A stretch of DNA of 64,000 nt from Amphiduros pacificus (taxonomy: Eukaryota > Annelida > Polychaeta > Phyllodocida > Hesionidae): contig OX439012.1 of the NCBI GenBank assembly GCA_949316495.1, positions 26,382,166-26,446,165 on the forward strand, in the 5' to 3' direction. Below are positions 27,001-42,000 of the stretch, in pieces; position 1 is the first letter of the stretch, and each line of letters starts with the position of its first letter. A model generated the notes under the pieces. It saw only the letters and a list, made by a program, of their open reading frames with translations, was not told the DNA's origin and made no database searches. A program made the translations under genes and the position numbers.

Positions 27001-30000
27001 CCAAAGCTCTCCATTGTGGTCCAGTGTTGTACACTGATAGTATGCAACACCTTTGTAAGTGAAAGGGAATGTGCACATTGCACCTTTGGCATTGCCACCA
27101 CTTGTGAATGTTGCACATGGAGTTGTGCCACCAGTTGTAGTCAGTGTTGTAGTTTCAATTGTTGTTGTAGTGTCACATAGAGTCCCTGTCAAAATATGCA
27201 ATGTGACTATTACCAAATCATAATAAATCTATGTCTCAGCCCACCAGCTGCAAGATCGATCTTGGCTGTAAAGCAAAATATTAATGCTCCAATCAGCATA
27301 CAGACAAAGCATCTCTTTCTTTTCTTCCCTCATGTCAGTACTTTCAAGCTAATCTATTTGATCATCAAAATTTGGCAAACATGAAGCCAATGGTCAAAAT
27401 GACCAGATAAAGAGTACCAAGCTAAAGTTTGAGAAATGGGCATGCCTTACGGACATTCCTGTATGCATTTGTGGCAGTCCCTCGGAAACCAGAAAAAAAA
27501 CTCTAATTGATTCTAAGCACACACTTGACACAATGTCAAGAAGAAAGCAGCATGAAGGAATATTCAGAGATGATTACTCATTTGTCGCAAAGGAGACAGA
27601 GGCTAGATCACATGTTGGAGAAGGATATCTTTTAGCAGCATTTCTTCCAAGCCTGACAGAATGACCTACCGGCACACACTCCCCATAGTCCATCGGTATC
27701 ATAACTGGAAGTGGTGGCACACCAAGGATCTTGGGAATTAAGGTTGATGCATTCATAACGTGCCACCCCTTGGTAGGTGAATGGAAAGACACACATGGCT
27801 CCATTAGCATTTCCACCAGTAGTGAATGTGGCACATGGTGTTGTACCTGCACTGGTAGTTAGTGAGGTGGTTGTTTCTGGTGGGGTAGTGGTATCACAGA
27901 CTGTGCCTAGAAATTAAAACTTTATTATTGGCTTTCAAATATCACAATCACAGTAATTTGATGACAATGAATAGCTTACACTTGATAGCCTGCCAAAGAA
28001 TGAATTCCAAATCAAATTCAAAATGTTAAGACTGAAATGGAAATGTTTTAAATTGAGACTTGAGTGTGTGTGACACACTCTTTGACTGTCATGTGCTAAA
28101 TGGTTGGTAGCATACTTGTCAACCTGACCTACCCTGACAGTTGCCCCATAAGCCATCTACATCATAGTTGCCGGTAGTTGCACACCAAAGCTCTCCATTG
28201 TGGTCCAGTGTTGTACACTGATAGTATGCAACACCTTTGTAAGTGAAAGGGAATGTGCACATTGCACCTTTGGCATTGCCACCACTTGTGAATGTTGCAC
28301 ATGGAGTTGTGCCACCAGTTGTAGTCAGTGTTGTAGTTTCAATTGTTGTTGTAGTGTCACATAGAGTCCCTGTCAAAATATGCAATGTGACTATTACCAA
28401 ATCATAATAAATCTATGTCTCAGCCCACCAGCTGCAAGATCGATCTTGGCTGTAAAGCAAAATATTAATGCTCCAATCAGCATACAGACAAAGCATCTCT
28501 TTCTTTTCTTCCCTCATGTCAGTACTTTCAAGCTAATCTATTTGATCATCAAAATTTGGCAAACATGAAGCCAATGGTCAAAATGACCAGATAAAGAGTA
28601 CCAAGCTAAAGTTGAGAAATGGGCATGCCTTACGGACATTCCTGTATGCATATGTGGCAGTCCCTCGGAAACCAGAAAAAAAACTCTAATTGATTCTAAG
28701 CACACACTTGACACAATGTCAAGAAGAGAGCAGCAAGAAGGAATATTCAGAGATGATTACTCATTTGTCGCAAAGGAGACAGAGGCTAGATCATATGTTG
28801 GAGAAGGATATCTTTTAGCAGCATTTCTTCCAAGCCTGACAGAATGACCTACCGGCACACACTCCCCATAGTCCATCGGTATCATAACTGGAAGTGGTGG
28901 CACACCAAGGATCTTGGGAATTAAGGTTGATGCATTCATAACGTGCCACCCCTTGGTAGGTGAATGGAAAGACACACATGGCTCCATTAGCATTTCCACC
29001 AGTAGTGAATGTGGCACATGGTGTTGTACCTGCACTGGTAGTTAGTGAGGTGGTTGTTTCTGGTGGGGTAGTGGTATCACAGACTGTGCCTAGAAATTAA
29101 AACTTTATTATTGGCTTTCAAATATCACAATCACAGTAATTTGATGACAATGAATAGCTTACACTTGATAGCCTGCCAAAGAATGAATTCCAAATCAAAT
29201 TCAAAATGTTAAGACTGAAATGGAAATGTTTTAAAATGAGACTTGAGTGTGTGTGACACACTCTTTGACTGTCATGTGCTAAATGGTTGGTAGCATACTT
29301 GTCAACCTGACCTACCCTGACAGTTGCCCCATAAGCCATCTACATCATAGTTGCCGGTAGTTGCACACCAAAGCTCTCCATTGTGGTCCAGTGTTGTACA
29401 CTGATAGTATGCAACACCTTTGTAAGTGAAAGGGAATGTGCACATTGCACCTTTGGCATTGCCACCACTTGTGAATGTTGCACATGGAGTTGTGCCACCA
29501 GTTGTAGTCAGTGTTGTAGTTTCAATTGTTGTTGTAGTGTCACATAGAGTCCCTGTCAAAATATGCAATGTGACTATTACCAAATCATAATAAATCTATG
29601 TCTCAGCCCACCAGCTGCAAGATCGATCTTGGCTGTAAAGCAAAATATTAATGCTCCAATCAGCATACAGACAAAGCATCTCTTTCTTTTCTTCCCTCAT
29701 GTCAGTACTTTCAAGCTAATCTATTTGATCATCAAAATTTGGCAAACATGAAGCCAATGGTCAAAATGACCAGATAAAGAGTACCAAGCTAAAGTTGAGA
29801 AATGGGCATGCCTTACAGACATTCCTGTATGCATATGTGGCAGTCCCTCGGAAACCAGAAAAAAAACTCTAATTGATTCTAAGCACACACTTGACACAAT
29901 GTCAAGAAGAAAGCAGCATGAAGGAATATTCAGAGATGATTACTCATTTGTCGCAAAGGAGACAGAGGCTAGATCATATGTTGGAGAAGGATATCTTTTA

Positions 30001-33000
30001 GCAGCATTTCTTCCAAGCCTGACAGAATGACCTACCGGCACACACTCCCCATAGTCCATCGGTATCATAACTGGAAGTGGTGGCACACCAAGGATCTTGG
30101 GAATTAAGGTTGATGCATTCATAACGTGCCACCCCTTGGTAGGTGAATGGAAAGACACACATGGCTCCATTAGCATTTCCACCAGTAGTGAATGTGGCAC
30201 ATGGTGTTGTACCTGCACTGGTAGTTAGTGAGGTGGTTGTTTCTGGTGGGGTAGTGGTATCACAGACTGTGCCTAGAAATTAAAACTTTATTATTGGCTT
30301 TCAAATATCACAATCACAGTAATTTGATGACAATGAATAGCTTACACTTGATAGCCTGCCAAAGAATGAATTCCAAATCAAATTCAAAATGTTAAGACTG
30401 AAATGGAAATGTTTTAAAATGAGACTTGAGTGTGTGTGACACACTCTTTGACTGTCATGTGCTAAATGGTTGGTAGCATACTTGTCAACCTGACCTACCC
30501 TGACAGTTGCCCCATAAGCCATCTACATCATAGTTGCCGGTAGTTGCACACCAAAGCTCTCCATTGTGGTCCAGTGTTGTACACTGATAGTATGCAACAC
30601 CTTTGTAAGTGAAAGGGAATGTGCACATTGCACCTTTGGCATTGCCACCACTTGTGAATGTTGCACATGGAGTTGTGCCACCAGTTGTAGTCAGTGTTGT
30701 AGTTTCAATTGTTGTTGTAGTGTCACATAGAGTCCCTGTCAAAATATGCAATGTGACTATTACCAAATCATAATAAATCTATGTCTCAGCCCACCAGCTG
30801 CAAGATCGATCTTGGCTGTAAAGCAAAATATTAATGCTCCAATCAGCATACAGACAAAGCATCTCTTTCTTTTCTTCCCTCATGTCAGTACTTTCAAGCT
30901 AATCTATTTGATCATCAAAATTTGGCAAACATGAAGCCAATGGTCAAAATGACCAGATAAAGAGTACCAAGCTAAAGTTGAGAAATGGGCATGCCTTACG
31001 GACATTCCTGTATGCATATGTGGCAGTCCCTCGGAAACCAGAAAAAAAACTCTAATTGATTCTAAGCACACACTTGACACAATGTCAAGAAGAAAGCAGC
31101 ATGAAGGAATATTCAGAGATGATTACTCATTTGTCGCAAAGGAGACAGAGGCTAGATCATATGTTGGAGAAGGATATCTTTTAGCAGCATTTCTTCCAAG
31201 CCTGACAGAATGACCTACCGGCACACACTCCCCATAGTCCATCGGTATCATAACTGGAAGTGGTGGCACACCAAGGATCTTGGGAATTAAGGTTGATGCA
31301 TTCATAACGTGCCACCCCTTGGTAGGTGAATGGAAAGACACACATGGCTCCATTAGCATTTCCACCAGTAGTGAATGTGGCACATGGTGTTGTACCTGCA
31401 CTGGTAGTTAGTGAGGTGGTTGTTTCTGGTGGGGTAGTGGTATCACAGACTGTGCCTAGAAATTAAAACTTTATTATTGGCTTTCAAATATCACAATCAC
31501 AGTAATTTGATGACAATGAATAGCTTACACTTGATAGCCTGCCAAAGAATGAATTCCAAATCAAATTCAAAATGTTAAGACTGAAATGGAAATGTTTTAA
31601 AATGAGACTTGAGTGTGTGTGACACACTCTTTGACTGTCATGTGCTAAATGGTTGGTAGCATACTTGTCAACCTGACCTACCCTGACAGTTGCCCCATAA
31701 GCCATCTACATCATAGTTGCCGGTAGTTGCACACCAAAGCTCTCCATTGTGGTCCAGTGTTGTACACTGATAGTATGCAACACCTTTGTAAGTGAAAGGG
31801 AATGTGCACATTGCACCTTTGGCATTGCCACCACTTGTGAATGTTGCACATGGAGTTGTGCCACCAGTTGTAGTCAGTGTTGTAGTTTCAATTGTTGTTG
31901 TAGTGTCACATAGAGTCCCTGTCAAAATATGCAATGTGACTATTACCAAATCATAATAAATCTATGTCTCAGCCCACCAGCTGCAAGATCGATCTTGGCT
32001 GTAAAGCAAAATATTAATGCTCCAATCAGCATACAGACAAAGCATCTCTTTCTTTTCTTCCCTCATGTCAGTACTTTCAAGCTAATCTATTTGATCATCA
32101 AAATTTGGCAAACATGAAGCCAATGGTCAAAATGACCAGATAAAGAGTACCAAGCTAAAGTTGAGAAATGGGCATGCCTTACGGACATTCCTGTATGCAT
32201 ATGTGGCAGTCCCTCGGAAACCAGAAAAAAAACTCTAATTGATTCTAAGCACACACTTGACACAATGTCAAGAAGAAAGCAGCATGAAGGAATATTCAGA
32301 GATGATTACTCATTTGTCGCAAAGGAGACAGAGGCTAGATCATATGTTGGAGAAGGATATCTTTTAGCAGCATTTCTTCCAAGCCTGACAGAATGACCTA
32401 CCGGCACACACTCCCCATAGTCCATCGGTATCATAACTGGAAGTGGTGGCACACCAAGGATCTTGGGAATTAAGGTTGATGCATTCATAACGTGCCACCC
32501 CTTGGTAGGTGAATGGAAAGACACACATGGCTCCATTAGCATTTCCACCAGTAGTGAATGTGGCACATGGTGTTGTACCTGCACTGGTAGTTAGTGAGGT
32601 GGTTGTTTCTGGTGGGGTAGTGGTATCACAGACTGTGCCTAGAAATTAAAACTTTATTATTGGCTTTCAAATATCACAATCACAGTAATTTGATGACAAT
32701 GAATAGCTTACACTTGATAGCCTGCCAAAGAATGAATTCCAAATCAAATTCAAAATGTTAAGACTGAAATGGAAATGTTTTAAAATGAGACTTGAGTGTG
32801 TGTGACACACTCTTTGACTGTCATGTGCTAAATGGTTGGTAGCATACTTGTCAACCTGACCTACCCTGACAGTTGCCCCATAAGCCATCTACATCATAGT
32901 TGCCGGTAGTTGCACACCAAAGCTCTCCATTGTGGTCCAGTGTTGTACACTGATAGTATGCAACACCTTTGTAAGTGAAAGGGAATGTGCACATTGCACC

Positions 33001-36000
33001 TTTGGCATTGCCACCACTTGTGAATGTTGCACATGGAGTTGTGCCACCAGTTGTAGTCAGTATTGTAGTTTCAATTGTTGTTGTAGTGTCACATAGAGTC
33101 CCTGTCAAAATATGCAATGTGACTATTACCAAATCATAATAAATCTATGTCTCAGCCCACCAGCTGCAAGATCGATCTTGGCTGTAAAGCAAAATATTAA
33201 TGCTCCAATCAGCATACAGACAAAGCATCTCTTTCTTTTCTTCCCTCATGTCAGTACTTTCAAGCTAATCTATTTGATCATCAAAATTTGGCAAACATGA
33301 AGCCAATGGTCAAAATGACCAGATAAAGAGTACCAAGCTAAAGTTGAGAAATGGGCATGCCTTACGGACATTCCTGTATGCATATGTGGCAGTCCCTCGG
33401 AAACCAGAAAAAAAACTCTAATTGATTCTAAGCACACACTTGACACAATGTCAAGAAGAAAGCAGCATGAAGGAATATTCAGAGATGATTACTCATTTGT
33501 CGCAAAGGAGACAGAGGCTAGATCATATGTTGGAGAAGGATATCTTTTAGCAGCATTTCTTCCAAGCCTGACAGAATGACCTACCGGCACACACTCCCCA
33601 TAGTCCATCGGTATCATAACTGGAAGTGGTGGCACACCAAGGATCTTGGGAATTAAGGTTGATGCATTCATAACGTGCCACCCCTTGGTAGGTGAATGGA
33701 AAGACACACATGGCTCCATTAGCATTTCCACCAGTAGTGAATGTGGCACATGGTGTTGTACCTGCACTGGTAGTTAGTGAGGTGGTTGTTTCTGGTGGGG
33801 TAGTGGTATCACAGACTGTGCCTAGAAATTAAAACTTTATTATTGGCTTTCAAATATCACAATCACAGTAATTTGATGACAATGAATAGCTTACACTTGA
33901 TAGCCTGCCAAAGAATGAATTCCAAATCAAATTCAAAATGTTAAGACTGAAATGGAAATGTTTTAAAATGAGACTTGAGTGTGTGTGACACACTCTTTGA
34001 CTGTCATGTGCTAAATGGTTGGTAGCATACTTGTCAACCTGACCTACCCTGACAGTTGCCCCATAAGCCATCTACATCATAGTTGCCGGTAGTTGCACAC
34101 CAAAGCTCTCCATTGTGGTCCAGTGTTGTACACTGATAGTATGCAACACCTTTGTAAGTGAAAGGGAATGTGCACATTGCACCTTTGGCATTGCCACCAC
34201 TTGTGAATGTTGCACATGGAGTTGTGCCACCAGTTGTAGTCAGTGTTGTAGTTTCAATTGTTGTTGTAGTGTCACATAGAGTCCCTGTCAAAATATGCAA
34301 TGTGACTATTACCAAATCATAATAAATCTATGTCTCAGCCCACCAGCTGCAAGATCGATCTTGGCTGTAAAGCAAAATATTAATGCTCCAATCAGCATAC
34401 AGACAAAGCATCTCTTTCTTTTCTTCCCTCATGTCAGTACTTTCAAGCTAATCTATTTGATCATCAAAATTTGGCAAACATGAAGCCAATGGTCAAAATG
34501 ACCAGATAAAGAGTACCAAGCTAAAGTTGAGAAATGGGCATGCCTTACAGACATTCCTGTATGCATATGTGGCAGTCCCTCGGAAACCAGAAAAAAAACT
34601 CTAATTGATTCTAAGCACACACTTGACACAATGTCAAGAAGAAAGCAGCATGAAGGAATATTCAGAGATGATTACTCATTTGTCGCAAAGGAGACAGAGG
34701 CTAGATCACATGTTGGAGAAGGATATCTTTTAGCAGCATTTCTTCCAAGCCTGACAGAATGACCTACCGGCACACACTCCCCATAGTCCATCGGTATCAT
34801 AACTGGAAGTGGTGGCACACCAAGGATCTTGGGAATTAAGGTTGATGCATTCATAACGTGCCACCCCTTGGTAGGTGAATGGAAAGACACACATGGCTCC
34901 ATTAGCATTTCCACCAGTAGTGAATGTGGCACATGGTGTTGTACCTGCACTGGTAGTTAGTGAGGTGGTTGTTTCTGGTGGGGTAGTGGTATCACAGACT
35001 GTGCCTAGAAATTAAAACTTTATTATTGGCTTTCAAATATCACAATCACAGTAATTTGATGACAATGAATAGCTTACACTTGATAGCCTGCCAAAGAATG
35101 AATTCCAAATCAAATTCAAAATGTTAAGACTGAAATGGAAATGTTTTAAAATGAGACTTGAGTGTGTGTGACACACTCTTTGACTGTCATGTGCTAAATG
35201 GTTGGTAGCATACTTGTCAACCTGACCTACCCTGACAGTTGCCCCATAAGCCATCTACATCATAGTTGCCGGTAGTTGCACACCAAAGCTCTCCATTGTG
35301 GTCCAGTGTTGTACACTGATAGTATGCAACACCTTTGTAAGTGAAAGGGAATGTGCACATTGCACCTTTGGCATTGCCACCACTTGTGAATGTTGCACAT
35401 GGAGTTGTGCCACCAGTTGTAGTCAGTATTGTAGTTTCAATTGTTGTTGTAGTGTCACATAGAGTCCCTGTCAAAATATGCAATGTGACTATTACCAAAT
35501 CATAATAAATCTATGTCTCAGCCCACCAGCTGCAAGATCGATCTTGGCTGTAAAGCAAAATATTAATGCTCCAATCAGCATACAGACAAAGCATCTCTTT
35601 CTTTTCTTCCCTCATGTCAGTACTTTCAAGCTAATCTATTTGATCATCAAAATTTGGCAAACATGAAGCCAATGGTCAAAATGACCAGATAAAGAGTACC
35701 AAGCTAAAGTTGAGAAATGGGCATGCCTTACGGACATTCCTGTATGCATATGTGGCAGTCCCTCGGAAACCAGAAAAAAAACTCTAATTGATTCTAAGCA
35801 CACACTTGACACAATGTCAAGAAGAGAGCAGCAAGAAGGAATATTCAGAGATGATTACTCATTTGTCGCAAAGGAGACAGAGGCTAGATCATATGTTGGA
35901 GAAGGATATCTTTTAGCAGCATTTCTTCCAAGCCTGACAGAATGACCTACCGGCACACACTCCCCATAGTCCATCGGTATCATAACTGGAAGTGGTGGCA

Positions 36001-39000
36001 CACCAAGGATCTTGGGAATTAAGGTTGATGCATTCATAACGTGCCACCCCTTGGTAGGTGAATGGAAAGACACACATGGCTCCATTAGCATTTCCACCAG
36101 TAGTGAATGTGGCACATGGTGTTGTACCTGCACTGGTAGTTAGTGAGGTGGTTGTTTCTGGTGGGGTAGTGGTATCACAGACTGTGCCTAGAAATTAAAA
36201 CTTTATTATTGGCTTTCAAATATCACAATCACAGTAATTTGATGACAATGAATAGCTTACACTTGATAGCCTGCCAAAGAATGAATTCCAAATCAAATTC
36301 AAAATGTTAAGACTGAAATGGAAATGTTTTAAAATGAGACTTGAGTGTGTGTGACACACTCTTTGACTGTCATGTGCTAAATGGTTGGTAGCATACTTGT
36401 CAACCTGACCTACCCTGACAGTTGCCCCATAAGCCATCTACATCATAGTTGCCGGTAGTTGCACACCAAAGCTCTCCATTGTGGTCCAGTGTTGTACACT
36501 GATAGTATGCAACACCTTTGTAAGTGAAAGGGAATGTGCACATTGCACCTTTGGCATTGCCACCACTTGTGAATGTTGCACATGGAGTTGTGCCACCAGT
36601 TGTAGTCAGTGTTGTAGTTTCAATTGTTGTTGTAGTGTCACATAGAGTCCCTGTCAAAATATGCAATGTGACTATTACCAAATCATAATAAATCTATGTC
36701 TCAGCCCACCAGCTGCAAGATCGATCTTGGCTGTAAAGCAAAATATTAATGCTCCAATCAGCATACAGACAAAGCATCTCTTTCTTTTCTTCCCTCATGT
36801 CAGTACTTTCAAGCTAATCTATTTGATCATCAAAATTTGGCAAACATGAAGCCAATGGTCAAAATGACCAGATAAAGAGTACCAAGCTAAAGTTGAGAAA
36901 TGGGCATGCCTTACGGACATTCCTGTATGCATATGTGGCAGTCCCTCGGAAACCAGAAAAAAAACTCTAATTGATTCTAAGCACACACTTGACACAATGT
37001 CAAGAAGAAAGCAGCATGAAGGAATATTCAGAGATGATTACTCATTTGTCGCAAAGGAGACAGAGGCTAGATCATATGTTGGAGAAGGATATCTTTTAGC
37101 AGCATTTCTTCCAAGCCTGACAGAATGACCTACCGGCACACACTCCCCATAGTCCATCGGTATCATAACTGGAAGTGGTGGCACACCAAGGATCTTGGGA
37201 ATTAAGGTTGATGCATTCATAACGTGCCACCCCTTGGTAGGTGAATGGAAAGACACACATGGCTCCATTAGCATTTCCACCAGTAGTGAATGTGGCACAT
37301 GGTGTTGTACCTGCACTGGTAGTTAGTGAGGTGGTTGTTTCTGGTGGGGTAGTGGTATCACAGACTGTGCCTAGAAATTAAAACTTTATTATTGGCTTTC
37401 AAATATCACAATCACAGTAATTTGATGACAATGAATAGCTTACACTTGATAGCCTGCCAAAGAATGAATTCCAAATCAAATTCAAAATGTTAAGACTGAA
37501 ATGGAAATGTTTTAAAATGAGACTTGAGTGTGTGTGACACACTCTTTGACTGTCATGTGCTAAATGGTTGGTAGCATACTTGTCAACCTGACCTACCCTG
37601 ACAGTTGCCCCATAAGCCATCTACATCATAGTTGCCGGTAGTTGCACACCAAAGCTCTCCATTGTGGTCCAGTGTTGTACACTGATAGTATGCAACACCT
37701 TTGTAAGTGAAAGGGAATGTGCACATTGCACCTTTGGCATTGCCACCACTTGTGAATGTTGCACATGGAGTTGTGCCACCAGTTGTAGTCAGTGTTGTAG
37801 TTTCAATTGTTGTTGTAGTGTCACATAGAGTCCCTGTCAAAATATGCAATGTGACTATTACCAAATCATAATAAATCTATGTCTCAGCCCACCAGCTGCA
37901 AGATCGATCTTGGCTGTAAAGCAAAATATTAATGCTCCAATCAGCATACAGACAAAGCATCTCTTTCTTTTCTTCCCTCATGTCAGTACTTTCAAGCTAA
38001 TCTATTTGATCATCAAAATTTGGCAAACATGAAGCCAATGGTCAAAATGACCAGATAAAGAGTACCAAGCTAAAGTTGAGAAATGGGCATGCCTTACAGA
38101 CATTCCTGTATGCATATGTGGCAGTCCCTCGGAAACCAGAAAAAAAACTCTAATTGATTCTAAGCACACACTTGACACAATGTCAAGAAGAAAGCAGCAT
38201 GAAGGAATATTCAGAGATGATTACTCATTTGTCGCAAAGGAGACAGAGGCTAGATCATATGTTGGAGAAGGATATCTTTTAGCAGCATTTCTTCCAAGCC
38301 TGACAGAATGACCTACCGGCACACACTCCCCATAGTCCATCGGTATCATAACTGGAAGTGGTGGCACACCAAGGATCTTGGGAATTAAGGTTGATGCATT
38401 CATAACGTGCCACCCCTTGGTAGGTGAATGGAAAGACACACATGGCTCCATTAGCATTTCCACCAGTAGTGAATGTGGCACATGGTGTTGTACCTGCACT
38501 GGTAGTTAGTGAGGTGGTTGTTTCTGGTGGGGTAGTGGTATCACAGACTGTGCCTAGAAATTAAAACTTTATTATTGGCTTTCAAATATCACAATCACAG
38601 TAATTTGATGACAATGAATAGCTTACACTTGATAGCCTGCCAAAGAATGAATTCCAAATCAAATTCAAAATGTTAAGACTGAAATGGAAATGTTTTAAAA
38701 TGAGACTTGAGTGTGTGTGACACACTCTTTGACTGTCATGTGCTAAATGGTTGGTAGCATACTTGTCAACCTGACCTACCCTGACAGTTGCCCCATAAGC
38801 CATCTACATCATAGTTGCCGGTAGTTGCACACCAAAGCTCTCCATTGTGGTCCAGTGTTGTACACTGATAGTATGCAACACCTTTGTAAGTGAAAGGGAA
38901 TGTGCACATTGCACCTTTGGCATTGCCACCACTTGTGAATGTTGCACATGGAGTTGTGCCACCAGTTGTAGTCAGTGTTGTAGTTTCAATTGTTGTTGTA

Positions 39001-42000
39001 GTGTCACATAGAGTCCCTGTCAAAATATGCAATGTGACTATTACCAAATCATAATAAATCTATGTCTCAGCCCACCAGCTGCAAGATCGATCTTGGCTGT
39101 AAAGCAAAATATTAATGCTCCAATCAGCATACAGACAAAGCATCTCTTTCTTTTCTTCCCTCATGTCAGTACTTTCAAGCTAATCTATTTGATCATCAAA
39201 ATTTGGCAAACATGAAGCCAATGGTCAAAATGACCAGATAAAGAGTACCAAGCTAAAGTTGAGAAATGGGCATGCCTTACGGACATTCCTGTATGCATAT
39301 GTGGCAGTCCCTCGGAAACCAGAAAAAAAACTCTAATTGATTCTAAGCACACACTTGACACAATGTCAAGAAGAGAGCAGCAAGAAGGAATATTCAGAGA
39401 TGATTACTCATTTGTCGCAAAGGAGACAGAGGCTAGATCATATGTTGGAGAAGGATATCTTTTAGCAGCATTTCTTCCAAGCCTGACAGAATGACCTACC
39501 GGCACACACTCCCCATAGTCCATCGGTATCATAACTGGAAGTGGTGGCACACCAAGGATCTTGGGAATTAAGGTTGATGCATTCATAACGTGCCACCCCT
39601 TGGTAGGTGAATGGAAAGACACACATGGCTCCATTAGCATTTCCACCAGTAGTGAATGTGGCACATGGTGTTGTACCTGCACTGGTAGTTAGTGAGGTGG
39701 TTGTTTCTGGTGGGGTAGTGGTATCACAGACTGTGCCTAGAAATTAAAACTTTATTATTGGCTTTCAAATATCACAATCACAGTAATTTGATGACAATGA
39801 ATAGCTTACACTTGATAGCCTGCCAAAGAATGAATTCCAAATCAAATTCAAAATGTTAAGACTGAAATGGAAATGTTTTAAAATGAGACTTGAGTGTGTG
39901 TGACACACTCTTTGACTGTCATGTGCTAAATGGTTGGTAGCATACTTGTCAACCTGACCTACCCTGACAGTTGCCCCATAAGCCATCTACATCATAGTTG
40001 CCGGTAGTTGCACACCAAAGCTCTCCATTGTGGTCCAGTGTTGTACACTGATAGTATGCAACACCTTTGTAAGTGAAAGGGAATGTGCACATTGCACCTT
40101 TGGCATTGCCACCACTTGTGAATGTTGCACATGGAGTTGTGCCACCAGTTGTAGTCAGTGTTGTAGTTTCAATTGTTGTTGTAGTGTCACATAGAGTCCC
40201 TGTCAAAATATGCAATGTGACTATTACCAAATCATAATAAATCTATGTCTCAGCCCACCAGCTGCAAGATCGATCTTGGCTGTAAAGCAAAATATTAATG
40301 CTCCAATCAGCATACAGACAAAGCATCTCTTTCTTTTCTTCCCTCATGTCAGTACTTTCAAGCTAATCTATTTGATCATCAAAATTTGGCAAACATGAAG
40401 CCAATGGTCAAAATGACCAGATAAAGAGTACCAAGCTAAAGTTGAGAAATGGGCATGCCTTACGGACATTCCTGTATGCATATGTGGCAGTCCCTCGGAA
40501 ACCAGAAAAAAAACTCTAATTGATTCTAAGCACACACTTGACACAATGTCAAGAAGAAAGCAGCATGAAGGAATATTCAGAGATGATTACTCATTTGTCG
40601 CAAAGGAGACAGAGGCTAGATCATATGTTGGAGAAGGATATCTTTTAGCAGCATTTCTTCCAAGCCTGACAGAATGACCTACCGGCACACACTCCCCATA
40701 GTCCATCGGTATCATAACTGGAAGTGGTGGCACACCAAGGATCTTGGGAATTAAGGTTGATGCATTCATAACGTGCCACCCCTTGGTAGGTGAATGGAAA
40801 GACACACATGGCTCCATTAGCATTTCCACCAGTAGTGAATGTGGCACATGGTGTTGTACCTGCACTGGTAGTTAGTGAGGTGGTTGTTTCTGGTGGGGTA
40901 GTGGTATCACAGACTGTGCCTAGAAATTAAAACTTTATTATTGGCTTTCAAATATCACAATCACAGTAATTTGATGACAATGAATAGCTTACACTTGATA
41001 GCCTGCCAAAGAATGAATTCCAAATCAAATTCAAAATGTTAAGACTGAAATGGAAATGTTTTAAAATGAGACTTGAGTGTGTGTGACACACTCTTTGACT
41101 GTCATGTGCTAAATGGTTGGTAGCATACTTGTCAACCTGACCTACCCTGACAGTTGCCCCATAAGCCATCTACATCATAGTTGCCAGTAGTTGCACACCA
41201 AAGCTCTCCATTGTGGTCCAGTGTTGTACACTGATAGTATGCAACACCTTTGTAAGTGAAAGGGAATGTGCACATTGCACCTTTGGCATTGCCACCACTT
41301 GTGAATGTTGCACATGGAGTTGTGCCACCAGTTGTAGTCAGTGTTGTAGTTTCAATTGTTGTTGTAGTGTCACATAGAGTCCCTGTCAAAATATGCAATG
41401 TGACTATTACCAAATCATAATAAATCTATGTCTCAGCCCACCAGCTGCAAGATCGATCTTGGCTGTAAAGCAAAATATTAATGCTCCAATCAGCATACAG
41501 ACAAAGCATCTCTTTCTTTTCTTCCCTCATGTCAGTACTTTCAAGCTAATCTATTTGATCATCAAAATTTGGCAAACATGAAGCCAATGGTCAAAATGAC
41601 CAGATAAAGAGTACCAAGCTAAAGTTGAGAAATGGGCATGCCTTACAGACATTCCTGTATGCATATGTGGCAGTCCCTCGGAAACCAGAAAAAAAACTCT
41701 AATTGATTCTAAGCACACACTTGACACAATGTCAAGAAGAAAGCAGCATGAAGGAATATTCAGAGATGATTACTCATTTGTCGCAAAGGAGACAGAGGCT
41801 AGATCATATGTTGGAGAAGGATATCTTTTAGCAGCATTTCTTCCAAGCCTGACAGAATGACCTACCGGCACACACTCCCCATAGTCCATCGGTATCATAA
41901 CTGGAAGTGGTGGCACACCAAGGATCTTGGGAATTAAGGTTGATGCATTCATAACGTGCCACCCCTTGGTAGGTGAATGGAAAGACACACATGGCTCCAT

